In this document: piece after piece, positions 62,214 through 64,000 of the stretch
How the letters are laid out: each line of letters starts with the position of its first letter
Position numbering within the stretch: the first letter of the stretch is position 1
NCBI GenBank assembly: GCA_012959805.1
Contig: DUCN01000011.1
Coordinates: 1 to 64,000, forward strand
DNA: 64,000 nucleotides
Reading direction: 5' to 3'
Source of the DNA: Myxococcales bacterium
GTDB lineage: Bacteria > Myxococcota_A > UBA9160 > UBA4427
Position numbers and translations under genes: made by a program
The notes under the pieces: model-generated
Database searches by the model: none
The model's input: the letters and a program-made list of their open reading frames with translations, nothing else
What the model was told of the DNA's origin: nothing

Positions 62214-64000
62214 TGCACTGCCTCTTCGCTCGAACCGACCGAGTCGACCATCTCGTTGAACTTCTCGAGCGCTTGATCAATCCGACCCGGATCCTTGCCG
62301 CCGGCCTGAGCGAAATCCGGACGGCCACCGCCGCCACCGCCCACGACGCCCGCGACCTCTCGAATCAGATCGCCGGCCTTCAGCTTTGAAGTCAAATCTT
62401 TCGTCACACCGATCGCAAGCAGCGCCTTATCACCGTTGGCCGCAGCCAGACAAACAACCCCGGTTCCCATTCGATTTCTCAAATCATCGACCATCGACCG
62501 CATCGCCTTCGCATCGACATCCTCAACCCGAGCCGCAATCACCTTGGCATCCGAGATTCCCGGTAAATCCCGAGCAGAGGCAAAGAGATCGCTCGATCCG
62601 CCACTCTGCTTACGCGATCGAAGATCATCGATGTCCTTCTGCGCCTGCTTCCGCTCTTCGATCAGGCGGCCAACACGACCCGGCAATTCGGACAGCGGAA
62701 CCTTGAGCTGACTCGCGGCATCGCTCGCGAGGCGTTCCTGCTCTCTGATATGACGAAGCGCACCGATTCCCGTGAGCGCCTCGATGCGGCGAATTCCAGC
62801 CGCGATACCCGATTCGGAAACGATTCTCAGCAGGCCGAGATCACCGGTCGCCCGCGCATGGGTTCCCCCGCAGAGTTCCGTGCTGCAGTCGCCAAAGGAA
62901 ACGACGCGAACGCTTTCTCCGTATTTCTCGTCAAAGATCGCGATGGCCCCGGCGCGGATTGCAGACGGGTAGTCCATCTCTCGAGTCTCACCGGGTTGGT
63001 TCGACTCGATCCAGAGGTTGACTTGATCCTCGATCGCTTCGAGTTCCGCCGTCGTGAGCGGCGAGTCATGCGTAAAATCGAAACGCAATCGATCCGGACC
63101 CACCAGCGAACCCTTTTGCATCGCCTGCCCACCTAACACACCGCGCAGCGCAGCGTGTAAAAGATGCGTCCCACTATGGTTGCGCACAGTTGCCTCGCGA
63201 GAATCCGCATCGACGCGCAGTCGCGATTCTTGATCCACCCGAAGCGTTCCCTTCGTGACGATGCCCTGATGAACGAAGAGCCCGGTCACGGGTTTGATGA
63301 CATCGCGGATTTCGACTTCGCCGGAATCAGTTGCTATTCGACCCGAGTCGCCGACCTGCCCACCGCTTTCCGCGTAGAAAGGAGTCTCTTCGAAGACCAG
63401 CTCGATCGCTTCGCCCTGCCTCGCCTCGGACACGATCGCGCCGTCTTTCAGGATCGCGGCGATTGGAGCCTCGAGATCGAGCGACTCATAGCCGTGAAAC
63501 GTGGTCGTCACGTCCGACGCGATTCGGCCGTAGATCTCCTGAACGGCCGTATCCCCGCTGCCCTTCCATGCAGCCCGCGCCCGCGTCTTCTGGCCCGCCA
63601 TGGCGTCATCAAAGCCTGATTGGTCAAGCGTCATGTCATGATCCACGAGAATGTCTGCCGTGAGATCTATCGGAAAACCAAACGTGTCGTAGAGCTTGAA
63701 GACAGTTGGCCCGGGCAGCTGATCGACGCCCTTCGCTCGAAGTTCCCCGATCTCCCCTTCAAGAAGCGTAAGACCGCGTGACAGTGTTTCGAGGAAGCGT
63801 TCCTCTTCACGACGAATTCGATCCGTGATGTACGCACGCCGCTCGGTCAAGTCGGGATAGGCTTCGCCCATTTCGTCAATGACTGCATCCGCAACCGAAT
63901 GAATGAACGGCGTCTCTTGGCCAAGCAATTTCCCATGACGAGAGGCCCGACGCAAAATTCGGCGCAGTACATAACCGCGACCGGCGTTACTCGGCAACAC
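62210..64000 (-). CDS. alaS: Alanyl-tRNA synthetase, C-terminal 596 residues (start beyond window)
   Basis: The gene enters from the right edge. The visible part begins inside the catalytic domain with LPSNAGRGYVLRRILRRASRHGK. The editing domain has NHSGTHLLHAALR and CGGTHARATGD, the zinc-binding HxxxH and CxxxH sites. The C-Ala domain ends with the glycine-rich VGGGGGGRPDFAQAGGKDPGRI, typical of complete AlaS. GTG 64000 is internal, not a start. The stop overlaps the ispG start by ATGA. Confidence 0.96.
   Translation of the reverse strand: MLPSNAGRGYVLRRILRRASRHGKLLGQETPFIHSVADAVIDEMGEAYPDLTERRAYITDRIRREEERFLETLSRGLTLLEGEIGELRAKGVDQLPGPTVFKLYDTFGFPIDLTADILVDHDMTLDQSGFDDAMAGQKTRARAAWKGSGDTAVQEIYGRIASDVTTTFHGYESLDLEAPIAAILKDGAIVSEARQGEAIELVFEETPFYAESGGQVGDSGRIATDSGEVEIRDVIKPVTGLFVHQGIVTKGTLRVDQESRLRVDADSREATVRNHSGTHLLHAALRGVLGGQAMQKGSLVGPDRLRFDFTHDSPLTTAELEAIEDQVNLWIESNQPGETREMDYPSAIRAGAIAIFDEKYGESVRVVSFGDCSTELCGGTHARATGDLGLLRIVSESGIAAGIRRIEALTGIGALRHIREQERLASDAASQLKVPLSELPGRVGRLIEERKQAQKDIDDLRSRKQSGGSSDLFASARDLPGISDAKVIAARVEDVDAKAMRSMVDDLRNRMGTGVVCLAAANGDKALLAIGVTKDLTSKLKAGDLIREVAGVVGGGGGGRPDFAQAGGKDPGRIDQALEKFNEMVDSVGSSEEAVQ

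Overview
This window is a GC-rich, densely coded stretch of a diderm, probably aerobic bacterium. Diderm markers are a BamD-like lipoprotein, signal peptidase II, an AsmA-type protein, muropeptide recycling genes and LolA-like/RND lipid-transport genes. Heme O synthase and a Baeyer-Villiger-type monooxygenase suggest respiration with oxygen. The small XRE regulator beside ptsP, the DUF1844 protein, the ispE-tRNA-prs-rplY-pth order and the MutS-like and questin-oxidase-like proteins resemble genomes formerly grouped as Deltaproteobacteria (Myxococcota, Desulfobacterota or Binatota-like lineages). That placement is inference. No insertion sequence, prophage, integrase or CRISPR array was seen.

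Layout. 1-11.3 kb: end of an alpha/beta hydrolase, ctaB, a DUF374 acyltransferase, ptsP with a small HTH regulator, an AsmA-like giant joined to a heptose-phosphate adenylyltransferase, then moeA-mobA and a PlsC-like acyltransferase. 11.5-22.4 kb: an NtrB/NtrC pair, thiE, a nucleoside-transporter-like protein, an SDR, a membrane-anchored M19 dipeptidase, lspA, a fatty acid desaturase, a questin-oxidase-like protein and an Mrp ATPase. 22.5-32.4 kb: an MMPL/RND exporter coupled to a LolA-like protein, a second LolA-fold protein with a phosphodiesterase, thiD overlapping a membrane-anchored MutS-like ATPase, and alkaline phosphatase. 33.4-40.2 kb, minus strand: rpsF-rpsR-rplI-dnaB followed by ldcA, a serine hydrolase and mpl, so ribosome and replication genes lead into peptidoglycan recycling. 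40.2-41.1 kb: a structured intergenic region with a terminator, and a probable pseudogene. 41.2-43.6 kb: monooxygenase plus its TetR regulator. 43.7-52.3 kb, minus strand: a long run of hypothetical gene, CDP-alcohol phosphatidyltransferase, DUF1844, ispE, tRNA-Gln, prs, rplY, pth, pdxR, pdxS, pdxT. 52.6-59.2 kb: BamD-like, TPR, CvpA, an STT3-type oligosaccharyltransferase, a GT2 glycosyltransferase and a methyltransferase. 59.2-64 kb, minus strand: a second methyltransferase, long-form ispG and the 3' part of alaS.

Genes are tightly packed, with many 4-nt ATGA or GTGA stop/start overlaps. The most unusual points are: ispE ends inside tRNA-Gln, so RNase P cleavage would remove its stop codon; two genes seem to start at CTG within a CTGA overlap, and ptsP seems to start at ATT behind a Shine-Dalgarno sequence; S6 has a long acidic tail beside an S18 with a basic extension; a structured possible RNA with a perfect terminator lies upstream of rpsF; and an STT3-like oligosaccharyltransferase sits in a small glycan locus.
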